Notes: generated by a model from the letters alone, not told the origin. Positions 49,746 through 59,310 are shown, numbered from the stretch's first letter. The stretch: DNA of 64,000 nucleotides from Clostridia bacterium (GCA_910574835.1 CAJTDE010000001.1:62001-126000), one strand, 5' to 3'. Program-made: numbers and translations.

Positions 49746-49894
49746 CGAGCGATTTTTTCAAGTGGCATTTCGCCGTCTTTAATCATTCTTTCGGCTGTTG
49801 CCTTGTCTGCTTCATAAGCATTAGTATTTGCTGCATTTTTCAGATAAGTTCTCATAATCTGCTCGTCATCAAATAAAGTCATCATAATCGTCAT
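49679..49894 (-). CDS. Small acidic protein, Rpn-like C-terminal fragment or stand-alone gene
   Basis: A 71-residue frame on the minus strand with a good site AAGGAGGTT before clustered ATGs (the best spaced is 49885). EKATAERMIKDG-type helix and MPLEKIARYVPPLSMEKLKELEAEV resemble the C-terminal tail of Rpn/PD-(D/E)XK family nucleases. It may be a small stand-alone protein or a re-started remnant. It overlaps the false C-terminus of the LysR frame. Confidence 0.5.
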   Translation of the reverse strand: MTIMMTLFDDEQIMRTYLKNAANTNAYEADKATAERMIKDGEMPLEKIARYVPPLSMEKLKELEAEVLQSA

Positions 49895-50204
49895 AACCTC
49901 CTTGTCTTTTCTCTGCGAATCAAATACTCTTTTAAGATATTCCTATCCTTGCAAATATGAATCGTTTCTTTAACCGTCTGTGAAATGTTATATAATCATG
50001 AAAAAGTAATAAAAAAAATAAAATTACCCCAATATTTCCCCCTGTTTTGCGGCTATATATATGGGGTGAATTTTTGAGCAGAAACATCAGACAGCAAAGT
50101 CAGAACCGCGTACAATAGAATTTACGGACACAAGCATCTGCGGCCGGAAATTCTTCTAATACCCGCATACAAATTGAGGCTTGCGGGACTGAAATAGAAG
50201 GAGA
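49895..50204. other. Intergenic region, no gene found
   Basis: AT-rich spacer between divergent genes. Promoter-like A/T blocks are present (TATATATATGG near 50055), but no convincing hexamer pair, RNA or repeat. Confidence 0.4.
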
Positions 50205-50593
50205 ATGCAAGTGGAGGATGAACAGATTATCAAATTGTATCTTAAGCGCAGCGAAAAAGCCTTAGAAGAAACACAAAACAAGTACGGCCCCTATTGCTAC
50301 CGCATAGCGAAGAATATTCTTACGGTCCGGGAAGATGCGGAAGAATGTATTCTTTTTGATTTTGATGTGGAAGAAAATTTTGATAATCAGCAATTGTCAG
50401 ACTTTCTGAATCATTGGCTGGGAGAGCTTCCAAAAGAAGACAGAGTTTTGTTTATCAAAAGATATTATTACGGCGATGCAGTAAAAAATTAGCAAAAATG
50501 ATTGGCTGTACGGAAAATCAAATGCCCCAAAGGATGATGAAGTTAAGAAAAAAATTGAAGTTGTTTTTATTCGAAAAGGGGGTAAACATATGA
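50205..50593 (+). pseudogene. ECF-like sigma factor, deleted and frameshifted
   Basis: The N-terminus (DEQIIKLYLKRSEKALEETQNKYG, RIAKNILTVREDAEEC) is typical of the small sigma factors paired with DUF4179 proteins. It then jumps to the linker before region 4 (LPKEDRVLFIKRYYYGDAVK), so the sigma-2 promoter-melting part is missing. Region 4 continues only in a shifted frame (LAKMIGCTENQMPQRMMKLR), consistent with loss of one A in a poly-A run near 50487. The end overlaps the next gene by ATGA, the normal coupling. Confidence 0.75.
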
Positions 50594-51606
50594 AAAAAGA
50601 AGATTTGTATCATGCAATATCAGGAATCCGCCCGGAGTATTTAGAGGAATCCGATTCCTATAGAACACAAAAGCCGCTCCGATAGAAAAAATGGGCGGCC
50701 GCGGCATGCATTTGTGCCTGCTGCGGTACTGCCATGCCTGTTTTAGCAGCTGCGGATAACAGAATTGCATATGAACTGTTATATAAGATTTCGCCGTCTG
50801 CCGCTCAAAAATTAAAGCCTGTCAATCTTTCGTGCGAAGATAATGGGATTAAAATGGAGTTGATAGCAGCAGATATTGAGAATAATAAGGCGTCAATTTT
50901 AGTGTCCATGCAGGATTTAAAAGGAAACCGCCTTGATGAAACCGCAGATTTATTTGACAGCTATAGTATTCATACACCATATGCTCAAAGCGGAGGCTGC
51001 TTTTTCGTTGATTATGATGAAAAAACAGCAACGGCGACATTTATGCTGGAGATTGAACAGATGAATCAGGCTTTGATTCCCGGAGACAAGATTACATTTT
51101 CCGTAGGGGAAATATTGAATGGAAAGAAACATAGCAATTCAGAGCTTGAAAACATCGATTTGAATCATTTATCGGTAATAAACAATATCAAAGCGAATCC
51201 TAATATCAGGGGATGCGGCGGAATGGAGCTGGATTCTTTCGACGAAGATCAGGCACGGCTTATGGAGCCAAATGAGGAAGCTGCGGTTGTTTTGGAAGAA
51301 GGCGTTGCCTTAACCGGCTATGGCATTTTGGATAATGAGCTTCATGTACAAGTTAAATATACCGATATCCGTAAGACAGATAATCACGGTAATATTTATC
51401 TGAAAAATAGAAATGGAGAAGTTGTCCTTTGCCAATATAGTGTTTCTTTTTGGCATGATAATGAAAAAGACAGTTATGAAGAATACATTTTTAATATCCC
51501 TGCTGATGATTTAAATGGTTATGAAATATGGGGTGAATTTTGGACGTGCAATGAAGGAGCGATAAAGGGCAATTGGCAGGTGACTTTTCCGTTAGCAGAT
51601 TCATAG
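50590..51606 (+). pseudogene. DUF4179-like membrane anti-sigma protein with nonsense codon
   Basis: The frame starts MKKEDLYHAISGIRPEYLEE, typical of anti-sigma-like DUF4179 proteins, stops at TAG in codon 32, and continues in the same frame with a transmembrane segment (WAAAACICACCGTAMPVL) and an extracytoplasmic beta-rich domain to 51606. Partner sigma factor is also broken, so the whole signalling pair is dead. A restart at 50734 would lack the cytosolic part. Confidence 0.7.
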
Positions 51607-51859
51607 AGCAGTATATATTGCCGTTCATACATCACGACTTTCAGATTTCGGACGCGCCGGAATGCAGAATTACTGACAAAATAAAAAACAAAATCTTATT
51701 AGCGGACGACGGAAAAGATATTGTAGATTTGATGGAAGAAGCCTTATGCCAAGACAGCCTGAAGGACACAGAAAAAAACGGAAATTCTCTTACTGCTCCA
51801 TCTTGTTTCTGCCATCAAGAACCACTGCGCTTTCAAGTATTTCCGAAACTGTAATAGAA

Positions 51860-52446
51860 AAGAGAAAATGTAAAAAATTTCTTGTAATATAATTCATTCC
51901 CTGCTATACTAAATCCATCCAATTATTTCAATTTCGGATCTCGGTGGATTCACACCATATTTCCAGAGTTGATTATAAAATGTTTATTCCTGCGGACAAT
52001 GAGACAAGCGGACAATAGTGGCATGTCTATTTGGTGACTGCGGCGAAGGTAAGGATCAAATACCCGGCGGCTTGCTGTGCTGCAAATTTGCAGCGTAGTA
52101 TTTGACTATAAAGGAAAAATGCTGTGAATTTAAAGCTATATCCAACATAGAGAAACTAAATCTGATACAGATGTGCCCCATAGTTACTGTTCACTCCATG
52201 ATCAATCAGTAACGCCCCTTGAACTACGGCAGGAATTTTACCTGGTAGCTCTTGACGTATTCCGGAAAACTCCGTATCCTAGAGATTGAAGCGAACATAC
52301 CACATGGCCGTCTCTGTTATCCACAGAATATATAGAGGATACAAAAAGCACAATGTTTTTGAAGCTTATTGCCGGAAAACGGCAGAATGAAAAAATAGTA
52401 GAATTTATATTTCACTCGGAATTATAAAAAACGCAGGCAGGCAAAA
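51860..52446. other. Intergenic region with one strong RNA hairpin
   Basis: No gene found. TCAAATAC (52056-52063) pairs with GTATTTGA (52098-52105), and the 16-bp perfect palindrome GCTGCAAATTTGCAGC (52079-52094) lies inside. The rest looks like unrelated remnants. Confidence 0.4.
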
Positions 52447-53178
52447 ATGAAACAGTTAAATGATACAAACCTGGATTTAAACACCATGATAGAAATTCAA
52501 AAGGATCTGAGCACCCAAATAAATCTATCCTCCGAGAAAATCGCATTTCAAACCGTAGCAGGCGTAGATTTGGCATATTGGACAGAGGAAACTGTCGAAT
52601 ATGCGGTATGCTGCATTGGCGTATTGGAGCAGGGAACCATGAAGGTATTGGAAAGCAAATATACATTCGGCAAAGTAGAAGTTCCATACATACCCGGCTG
52701 CCTTGCGTTTCGTGAGCTGTCCCTTATATTGGAAACCGTTCGAAAGCTGGAAATCCAGCCGGATTTATACATGTTTGACGGCAACGGATATCTGCACCCA
52801 AGACATATGGGAATAGCCACTCATGCATCCTTCTACTTAAATAAACCCACAATCGGCGTTGCAAAAAGCTATTATAAAATTGAGAATGCCAGGTATCAAG
52901 AGCCGCCAAATGAAAAAAATGCCTATACGGATATCACCATAAACGGCAAAATATATGGACGCGCCCTGCGCACCTGTAAAAATGTAAGACCTGTATTTGT
53001 CTCCGCCGGAAATTATATTGATTTGGAGACGGCAACCAAAGTGGTCCTTTCATACATCCACAGCGAAGGCCACATCCCACAGCCGACCCGGTTAGCGGAT
53101 ATCGAGACCCACCGGATGCGGAAGATAAAGAAAGACGAAAGAAAAGCATTGAAACAAACAGCCATCATAAACGGCTAA
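52447..53178 (+). CDS. nfi: Endonuclease V
   Basis: A 243-residue deoxyinosine-specific endonuclease: AGVDLAYW (first catalytic Asp), VPYIPGCLAFRELSLIL (wedge), MFDGNGYLHPRHMGIATHAS and PTIGVAKSYYK. It nicks the second phosphodiester bond 3' to deaminated adenine. The N-terminus and C-terminus are full length. It leads a tight cluster with DUF2130 and RecQ that suggests a DNA-repair operon. Confidence 0.93.
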   Translation: MKQLNDTNLDLNTMIEIQKDLSTQINLSSEKIAFQTVAGVDLAYWTEETVEYAVCCIGVLEQGTMKVLESKYTFGKVEVPYIPGCLAFRELSLILETVRKLEIQPDLYMFDGNGYLHPRHMGIATHASFYLNKPTIGVAKSYYKIENARYQEPPNEKNAYTDITINGKIYGRALRTCKNVRPVFVSAGNYIDLETATKVVLSYIHSEGHIPQPTRLADIETHRMRKIKKDERKALKQTAIING

Positions 53179-53240
53179 CACGAAGCAGCCAGGCTGTGAG
53201 CTGCCAAAATAAGAAATACAAGATAGAAAGGAAAAAAATC

Positions 53241-54596
53241 ATGCAGGAAATCAAATGCCCCAATTGCGGAGAGATATTTGCGTTAGACGAATCCGGCTAC
53301 GCACAGATAGTACGGCAGATTCGTGATAAGGAATTTGAGAAAGCGCTGAAACAGCGGGAGAAAGATTTTGCCGAAAAGAAGGAAAGCGAATTGGAGCTTG
53401 CCGGGATAAGGCAGAAGGAAGAATATGAAAAAGCGCTGTCTGAAAAAGAAAGCTTCATCCAACGGCTAAAGGCTCAGATTTCCGGTAATGAAACCGAGAA
53501 AAAGCTTGCCATAAGCGAAGCCGTCAATGAGAAAGAAAAGGAAAGAGAAAAGGCTCTGGAAGCAAAAAACGGCGAGCTTGCGGAAAAGGCCCGCACGATA
53601 GAGGAGCTAAGAGCAAAGCTTCAAAACAGTGAAACCGAAAAGAAGCTTGCTGTCTCGCAAGCCCTCCAGGAAAAAGAAAAAGAGCTTACCCAAAGATCAA
53701 CGGAAATCATAGAGCTGAAAAGCAAGCTGTCAAACAAGGATACCGAACGCGAGCTAAAAGAACAGGCATTACAGAAGGAATACGAGGACAAGCTTAAGCA
53801 AAAGGACGAGCAGATCGAGTATTACAAAGATTTCAAGGCCCGACAGTCCACGAAAATGATAGGTGAAAGCCTGGAGCAGCATTGCCTGAACCAGTTCAAT
53901 GCCCTGCGTATGACCGCATTTCCCACCGCTTACTTTGAAAAGGACAACGATGCCCGGACAGGCAGCAAGGGCGACTTTATATTCCGGGAATGTGTGGACG
54001 GAACGGAATTTATCTCCATTATGTTTGAGATGAAGAATGAAATGGACGAGACTGCCACCAAGCATAAAAATGAAGATTTTCTAAAAGAGCTTGACAAGGA
54101 CAGGCGCGAGAAAAAATGTGAATATGCGGTGCTCGTCTCCCTCCTTGAGATTGACAACGAGCTTTATAACAACGGCATTGTGGACGTTTCCTACAAATAT
54201 GAAAAAATGTATGTCATCCGTCCCCAATTTTTCATTCCCATGATTACCCTGCTGCGCAACGCGGCGCTGAACTCTCTGAAATACCGCCAGGAGCTGGAGC
54301 TTGCAAGGCATCAGCAGGTGGACATTCTTCATTTTGAAGAAAATATGAACACATTCAAGGAAGGCTTTGCCAGAAACTACCGGATAGCCAGCGAAAAATT
54401 TAAGACAGCCATTGAAGAGATAGACAAAACCATCTCCCATCTGCAAAAAACAAAAGAGGCCCTTCTTTCCTCAGAAAATAATCTTCGTCTGGCCAACAAT
54501 AAGGCCGAGGATTTAAGTATTAAGCGTCTGACAAAGAATGCGCCGTCAGTGAAGGAGATGTTTGAGGAGCTGAAAAAGGAGGGAGATCCGAAGTGA
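53241..54596 (+). CDS. DUF2130 protein with zinc ribbon and coiled coil
   Basis: A 451-residue DUF2130 protein: N-terminal zinc-ribbon half (IKCPNCGEIFALDES), long coiled coil (about 30-200), then the conserved DUF2130 core (IGESLEQHCLNQFNALRMTAFP, KGDFIFRE, FEMKNEMDETATKHKNEDF), which has features of a PD-(D/E)XK-like fold. Its function is not established. ATG 53241 follows GAAAGGAAAAAAATC. It overlaps the RecQ start by 4 bases. Confidence 0.85.
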   Translation: MQEIKCPNCGEIFALDESGYAQIVRQIRDKEFEKALKQREKDFAEKKESELELAGIRQKEEYEKALSEKESFIQRLKAQISGNETEKKLAISEAVNEKEKEREKALEAKNGELAEKARTIEELRAKLQNSETEKKLAVSQALQEKEKELTQRSTEIIELKSKLSNKDTERELKEQALQKEYEDKLKQKDEQIEYYKDFKARQSTKMIGESLEQHCLNQFNALRMTAFPTAYFEKDNDARTGSKGDFIFRECVDGTEFISIMFEMKNEMDETATKHKNEDFLKELDKDRREKKCEYAVLVSLLEIDNELYNNGIVDVSYKYEKMYVIRPQFFIPMITLLRNAALNSLKYRQELELARHQQVDILHFEENMNTFKEGFARNYRIASEKFKTAIEEIDKTISHLQKTKEALLSSENNLRLANNKAEDLSIKRLTKNAPSVKEMFEELKKEGDPK

Positions 54597-57040
54597 ACCC
54601 GTCAAGTATTTTAAAAACCTATTTTGGTTATGATTCCTTCCGAAGCGGACAGGAGGACATTATCCAATCCATTTTGGAAGGAAGGGACGCCCTGGCCGTG
54701 ATGCCCACCGGCGCCGGAAAGTCTATCTGCTATCAGGTTCCGGCTCTGCTTCTGCCGGGTATTACGCTGGTGATTTCACCCCTCATTTCGTTAATGCAGG
54801 ATCAAGTAAAATCACTGAATGAAGCCGGGATTCATGCCGCCTTTATTAATTCTTCTTTGACGGAAGCGCAGATTTCAAAGGCGCTTCATATGGCTGCCAG
54901 GGGAACGTATAAAATCATCTATGTGGCCCCTGAAAGACTGGAAAGCGCCGGATTTCTGGACTTTGCGCAGGGAGCCTCTATATCTATGATAACAGTTGAC
55001 GAGGCTCACTGTATCTCTCAGTGGGGACAGGATTTCCGGCCAAGCTATTTAAAGATAGTCGACTTTATTGAGCGCCTTCCCAAGCGGCCGATCGTAAGCG
55101 CATTTACCGCAACGGCGACGGAGGAGGTTAAGACTGACATCGAATGTATTCTGAAGCTGCAGGAGCCGAACATCGTTGTCACAGGCTTTGACAGAGAAAA
55201 TCTCTATTACTGCGTAGAGCATATTTCCGGAAAACACAAGGACGCTTTTGTGACAGACTACATAGAAAAGCACCGGGACGAGAGCGGAATCATTTACTGC
55301 GCAACAAGGAAGAATGTGGACACGCTGTATGAAAATCTGTTTAAACAGAGCGTGGCGGTGACCAGGTATCACGCGGGAATTGACAATGAGACGCGCAAGA
55401 AAAATCAGGATGATTTCATCTACGACAGAACACCGATTATCGTAGCCACAAATGCCTTCGGTATGGGAATTGATAAGTCGAATGTCAGATTTGTGATTCA
55501 TTACAACATGCCTCAGAGCATGGAAAATTATTACCAGGAGGCCGGGCGTGCGGGCCGCGACGGTGAAAATTCCCAGTGTATTCTTCTGTTTTCTCCACAG
55601 GATGTGATGATCAATAAGTTCCTTCTGGAGAAGAAGGAATTGGAAGGCTCGGATGCGGAGGATATGGAGCTGATCCGTCAGAGGGATGCCCAGAGATTGC
55701 GGCTGATGGAGGGCTATTGCAAGTCTACCTCCTGTTTGAGACAGTATATTCTTACCTATTTCGGGGAGAAAATGAATACGCCCTGTGACAATTGCGGAAA
55801 CTGCCATCGGGAGTACACGGCTGTGGATATGACGGCAGATGCGAAATGGGTGATTAACTGTCTGGCGGAGACAAAAGGGAGATACGGCCAGAGCATTGTA
55901 ACCGGTACCTTGCTGGGTGCGAACAGGGCGCGGTTAAGAGAAATAGGAGCCACGGCTTACAAATCCTACGGCGCGCTTTCACACCGAAGCGAGCGGGAGG
56001 TACGTCTGCTGATCGATCAGATGATTTTGGAGGAATACATTATTCAGACAGACGGGGAATACAGTGTTCTGCGGATGGGCAATATTGCAAGACTTAAAAA
56101 TGAGGACACGCATGTTGTCATCAGAACCTTTGAGGAAAAGGAAGGGCAGACAAAAATCAAAGGCGGAAAGAAGCGAAGCACAGATGTTCTTACAAGCGCA
56201 GGCTACCGGCTGTTTGAGAAGCTCCGGGGTCTTCGGCTGGTGATAGCCAGGGAAGAGGGGATGCCGCCGTATATTATTTTTAATGACAAGACCCTGATTG
56301 ATATGTGCGCCAAGATACCCAGGGACAAGCAGGAGATGCTCACGGTGTCCGGTGTGGCGGAAAATAAATTTCAAAAATATGGTCAGCGGTTTCTGGATGA
56401 GATTGGGGAATTTATCGCAGATAACCCGGGGGCCGTTATCAGTACAAAAATAGAGGATGAGACGGAGGCGGAACCAGAGGCTTCGGAGAAGAAGCAGAGG
56501 AGAAAAAAGGGAGAGTTTTATTTAAATCCGCAGGATGGGGAAGCGTTTTCCTATACGGAGTATTGTTATATAAGTGATATGAAGGAACGCTTAAACAGCA
56601 TTTGCAGTGCGGAAAACGTAAAAAAAGTTACTGTAGCCGTAATCTGGGATCGGCTTGTGCTTGCCGGACTGACAGCGGAAGATGAGCAGGAGGGTAAAGT
56701 GGTTAAGGTTCCGACGGAAGAGGGAGCAAAGGCGGGAATTAAGCTCGTGGACAAAGTGGGGGCCACAGGCTATCATTATCAGCTGCTTATGTATCCGGAG
56801 GCGGTTCAGAGAATGATTGTGCAGGCATTTACCGGACCGAGGGGGGAAGGCGTTGAGGAAGAAAAAGGGAATATTGCCAAAAAGCAGCCGAATGTTGGAA
56901 CAGCCTGGAGCGGGGAAGAGGATGAAAGGCTGTCAACGGAATACCTGTCCGGTATGAAAATCGCGGAGATTGCCAGAGAGCATGGCAGGACGAGCGGGGC
57001 TGTCAGGGCAAGGTTAAAGAAGAACGGTTTAATTGTATGA
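54593..57040 (+). CDS. recQ: RecQ-family ATP-dependent DNA helicase
   Basis: An 815-residue 3'-5' helicase. Walker A VMPTGAGKSICYQ, DEAH box VDEAHCISQWGQDFRPSY, motif VI QEAGRAGRDGE, and a zinc site CDNCGNC in the RQC region are all intact. HRDC-like and additional C-terminal segments follow, ending in a helix-turn-helix-like KIAEIAREHGRTSGAVRARL. It unwinds recombination intermediates. It overlaps DUF2130 by 4 bases. Confidence 0.93.
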   Translation: MNPSSILKTYFGYDSFRSGQEDIIQSILEGRDALAVMPTGAGKSICYQVPALLLPGITLVISPLISLMQDQVKSLNEAGIHAAFINSSLTEAQISKALHMAARGTYKIIYVAPERLESAGFLDFAQGASISMITVDEAHCISQWGQDFRPSYLKIVDFIERLPKRPIVSAFTATATEEVKTDIECILKLQEPNIVVTGFDRENLYYCVEHISGKHKDAFVTDYIEKHRDESGIIYCATRKNVDTLYENLFKQSVAVTRYHAGIDNETRKKNQDDFIYDRTPIIVATNAFGMGIDKSNVRFVIHYNMPQSMENYYQEAGRAGRDGENSQCILLFSPQDVMINKFLLEKKELEGSDAEDMELIRQRDAQRLRLMEGYCKSTSCLRQYILTYFGEKMNTPCDNCGNCHREYTAVDMTADAKWVINCLAETKGRYGQSIVTGTLLGANRARLREIGATAYKSYGALSHRSEREVRLLIDQMILEEYIIQTDGEYSVLRMGNIARLKNEDTHVVIRTFEEKEGQTKIKGGKKRSTDVLTSAGYRLFEKLRGLRLVIAREEGMPPYIIFNDKTLIDMCAKIPRDKQEMLTVSGVAENKFQKYGQRFLDEIGEFIADNPGAVISTKIEDETEAEPEASEKKQRRKKGEFYLNPQDGEAFSYTEYCYISDMKERLNSICSAENVKKVTVAVIWDRLVLAGLTAEDEQEGKVVKVPTEEGAKAGIKLVDKVGATGYHYQLLMYPEAVQRMIVQAFTGPRGEGVEEEKGNIAKKQPNVGTAWSGEEDERLSTEYLSGMKIAEIAREHGRTSGAVRARLKKNGLIV

Positions 57041-57081
57041 AGTATTTAAGGCGTTTCAAGGATGAAAAGAGAATCTGGCGT

Positions 57082-57256
57082 GTTACAATTCACACCCACG
57101 CCAGTTTTTGAAAAGTTTTTATTTGATAAGGGTGCGAATTGTAACAGGGACTGCCCATTTAAAGTCGCCATCGGCGAGGGGCAGTCCCTTCGGCCCCATA
57201 ACTGTATCGGCTCCACGCCAATCAGCGGAGTGATTGGCGTGGGTGTGAAAAGTAAC
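57082..57256. repeat. Nested palindromic repeat element
   Basis: GTTACAATTCACACCCACGC (57082-) and TTGGCGTGGGTGTGAAAAGT (57234-) form imperfect 23-bp terminal inverted repeats. Inside are AGGGACTGCCC/GGGCAGTCCCT (57146/57079+100) and CACGCCAATCA/TGATTGGCGTG (57214/57231). No transposase is encoded. It looks like a MITE or REP-like element, and sits between recQ and the GMP synthase. Confidence 0.7.
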
Positions 57257-57314
57257 TCTGGCGTAACATCAGGGTTGATTTGTTAAGAAATGCTATACAA
57301 GCCGCCCTTCTGTC

Positions 57315-57323
57315 TGCTATAAT
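57315..57323 (+). promoter_or_regulatory. Extended -10 promoter of GMP synthase gene
   Basis: TGC-TATAAT with a weak -35 upstream; the gene starts 50 bases later after AAGGAGACTATTTCCC. Confidence 0.5.
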
Positions 57324-57373
57324 AAAGCCGGTAAAATTGATTATTTACAAAAAAGATAAGGAGACTATTTCCC

Positions 57374-58666
57374 ATGAAGCAGGACTTAATTGTAATTCTG
57401 GATTTGGGCAGTACACAGAATACGGTAATTGCCCGTGAAATTCGTGATCTTGGCGTATACAGTGAGATTCATTCTCATGATATTACAGCGGAGGAGCTGA
57501 AAGCATTTGATAATGTGAAGGGTATTGTCTTAAACGGCGGTGAGAACCGCGTCGTGGACGGACAGGCCGTGGAGATCCGCGAGGAGCTTTATGCATTGGG
57601 ATATCCTATGATTTCCGTTGATTATCCTCAGTCAAAATGTGAGAAGCAGTTTGATAAGCTTCCGGGCCGGGAGGAACTGAAGAAATTCGTATTTGAGGAT
57701 TGCAAGGCGGAAGCAAACTGGAATATGAAGAATTTTATTGAGGATCAGCTGGAATTGATTCGTCAGCAGGTTGGGGACAGGAAGGTGCTTCTGGCTCTAT
57801 CTGGCGGTGTGGATTCCTCTGTGGTGGCCGCTATGCTGATCAAGGCCATTGGACAGCAGCTGGTCTGTGTTCATGTAAATCATGGATTGATGCGCAAAAA
57901 TGAGTCGGAGAGTGTAGTAAAGGTATTCCGGGACGAGCTTCATGCCAATCTGGTTTATGTGGATGCGTCCGAGCGATTTCTCGGTAAGCTGGAACAGGTG
58001 GCGGACCCGGAGCAGAAGCGGAAAATCATCGGCGGTGAATTTATCCGTGTGTTTGAGGAAGAGGCAAGGAAGCTTGAGGGAATTGATTTTCTTGGACAGG
58101 GGACTATTTATCCCGATATTATTGAGAGCGGTACTAAGACAGCGAAAATGGTAAAGTCTCATCACAATGTGGGCGGACTGCCGGAGGATTTGAAGTTTGA
58201 GCTGGTGGAGCCTTTGAAGCAGTTATTTAAGGATGAGGTGCGGGCCTGCGGCGTGGAGCTTGGGCTTCCTCATGAGATGGTGTACCGTCAGCCGTTCCCG
58301 GGACCGGGGCTGGGCGTGAGATGCCTGGGGGCGATTACCAGGGAGCGCCTGGAGGCTGTCAGGGAGTCGGATGCTATTCTTCGGGAAGAGTTTGCCAAGG
58401 CTGGTCTGGATAAGAAGGTGTGGCAGTACTTTACGGTGGTGCCGGACTTTAAGTCTGTGGGAATGAAGAATCATGCAAGGGTGTTTGAGTATATGGTGAT
58501 TATCCGGGCGATCAATACCATTGACGCTATGACGGCTTCTATCGAGAAGGTGGATTGGGAGGTATTGGAGCGGATTACTAATCGGATCTTGGCGGAGGTG
58601 GAGCATGTGAACCGCGTTTGCTATGATATGAGTCCGAAGCCGCCGGCGACTATCGAATTTGAGTAG
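57374..58666 (+). CDS. guaA: GMP synthase with shrunken glutaminase domain
   Basis: A 430-residue protein; usual GuaA has about 510. The ATP-pyrophosphatase domain (PP-loop LALSGGVDSSVVAAML, IDFLGQGTIYPDIIESG) and C-terminal dimerisation domain (RQPFPGPGLGVRCLGAITRERL, SPKPPATIEFE) are complete. The N-terminal class I glutaminase region is only about 110 residues: it starts normally (VILDLGSTQNTVIAREIRDLG, VLNGGENRV) but where GICYG with the catalytic Cys should follow it reads ISVDYPQSKCE, and the His-Glu pair is absent. It may use free ammonia or a separate glutaminase to make GMP from XMP. Confidence 0.88.
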   Translation: MKQDLIVILDLGSTQNTVIAREIRDLGVYSEIHSHDITAEELKAFDNVKGIVLNGGENRVVDGQAVEIREELYALGYPMISVDYPQSKCEKQFDKLPGREELKKFVFEDCKAEANWNMKNFIEDQLELIRQQVGDRKVLLALSGGVDSSVVAAMLIKAIGQQLVCVHVNHGLMRKNESESVVKVFRDELHANLVYVDASERFLGKLEQVADPEQKRKIIGGEFIRVFEEEARKLEGIDFLGQGTIYPDIIESGTKTAKMVKSHHNVGGLPEDLKFELVEPLKQLFKDEVRACGVELGLPHEMVYRQPFPGPGLGVRCLGAITRERLEAVRESDAILREEFAKAGLDKKVWQYFTVVPDFKSVGMKNHARVFEYMVIIRAINTIDAMTASIEKVDWEVLERITNRILAEVEHVNRVCYDMSPKPPATIEFE

Positions 58667-58689
58667 TACAAGAGTACATTATTTATTGT

Positions 58690-58735
58690 ACATGGCAGGT
58701 GGTCTATAAGATTGCCTGCCGTGCATATCTTATTT
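58690..58735 (+). terminator. Terminator after GMP synthase
   Basis: GGCAGG pairs with CCTGCC across TGGTCTATAAGATTG, followed by a weakly T-rich tail. Confidence 0.5.
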
Positions 58736-58829
58736 GTGATTATTGAATACATAGCAGAAAATGTTGCCATAGATGGTTAGAAAACAAAGCAGTAGGGAAA
58801 ATAAAGAAGTATAGAGAGTTATAATGGAC

Positions 58830-58858
58830 TTGACAGAACGTATGTTTGCGAATATAAT
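58830..58858 (+). promoter_or_regulatory. Consensus sigma-A promoter of the Panacea gene pair
   Basis: TTGACA, exactly 17 bp, TATAAT: a perfect consensus, predicting strong expression of the pair. Confidence 0.85.
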
Positions 58859-58887
58859 AATTTATATAGTCAAAAGGAGGAGATAAA

Positions 58888-59307
58888 ATGTATTCGGCGT
58901 TGAGCATGGCAAAATATATAATTGATAAATGCACTAAGGACGAATATCCAATATCCAATTTGCAACTACAGAAAATCCTTTACTATATTCAAAGAGAATT
59001 TTTACAGCAAGGAGCAATGGCATTTCCAGAGAATATAGAGGCTTGGCAATTTGGCCCGGTTGTTCCCGAAGTATATAAACAATACTGTGGGTTTGGTGCG
59101 TTACCTATTAGGATGAGATATGTGGTTGCTATCAAGTCAAACGATGAAAATATTATTAATCCTATTATTGAAAAAAAAAGGATATTGAATCCGTGGGACA
59201 TGGTAAGCGATACACATAGTTCTGGAAAAGCATGGGATTTGATTTATAGAGATGGCTTGGGAGATCATCAGATTATTCCGCAAGAATTAATAAAAAGTAA
59301 GGGATAA
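58888..59307 (+). CDS. Panacea-domain (DUF4065, SocA/GepA-like) putative antitoxin
   Basis: A 139-residue Panacea protein: MAKYIIDKCTKDEYPISNLQ, LQLQKILYYIQREFL, AWQFGPVVPEVYKQY are the family hallmarks. Panacea domains serve as antitoxins of many unrelated toxins and as proteolytic adapters (SocA). The start follows AAAAGGAGGAGATAAA. The next gene begins 3 bases after the stop, as expected for a toxin-antitoxin pair with antitoxin first. Confidence 0.85.
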   Translation: MYSALSMAKYIIDKCTKDEYPISNLQLQKILYYIQREFLQQGAMAFPENIEAWQFGPVVPEVYKQYCGFGALPIRMRYVVAIKSNDENIINPIIEKKRILNPWDMVSDTHSSGKAWDLIYRDGLGDHQIIPQELIKSKG

Positions 59308-59310
59308 GAT

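Noticed and set aside
51573-51854. 93-residue open frame after the DUF4179 remnant
   Set aside because: It starts with TTG inside the previous gene, has no ribosome-binding site and no recognisable sequence; probably chance.
57062-57286. 74-residue open frame between recQ and guaA
   Set aside because: It lies wholly within the nested palindromic element and its translation has no protein-like pattern.
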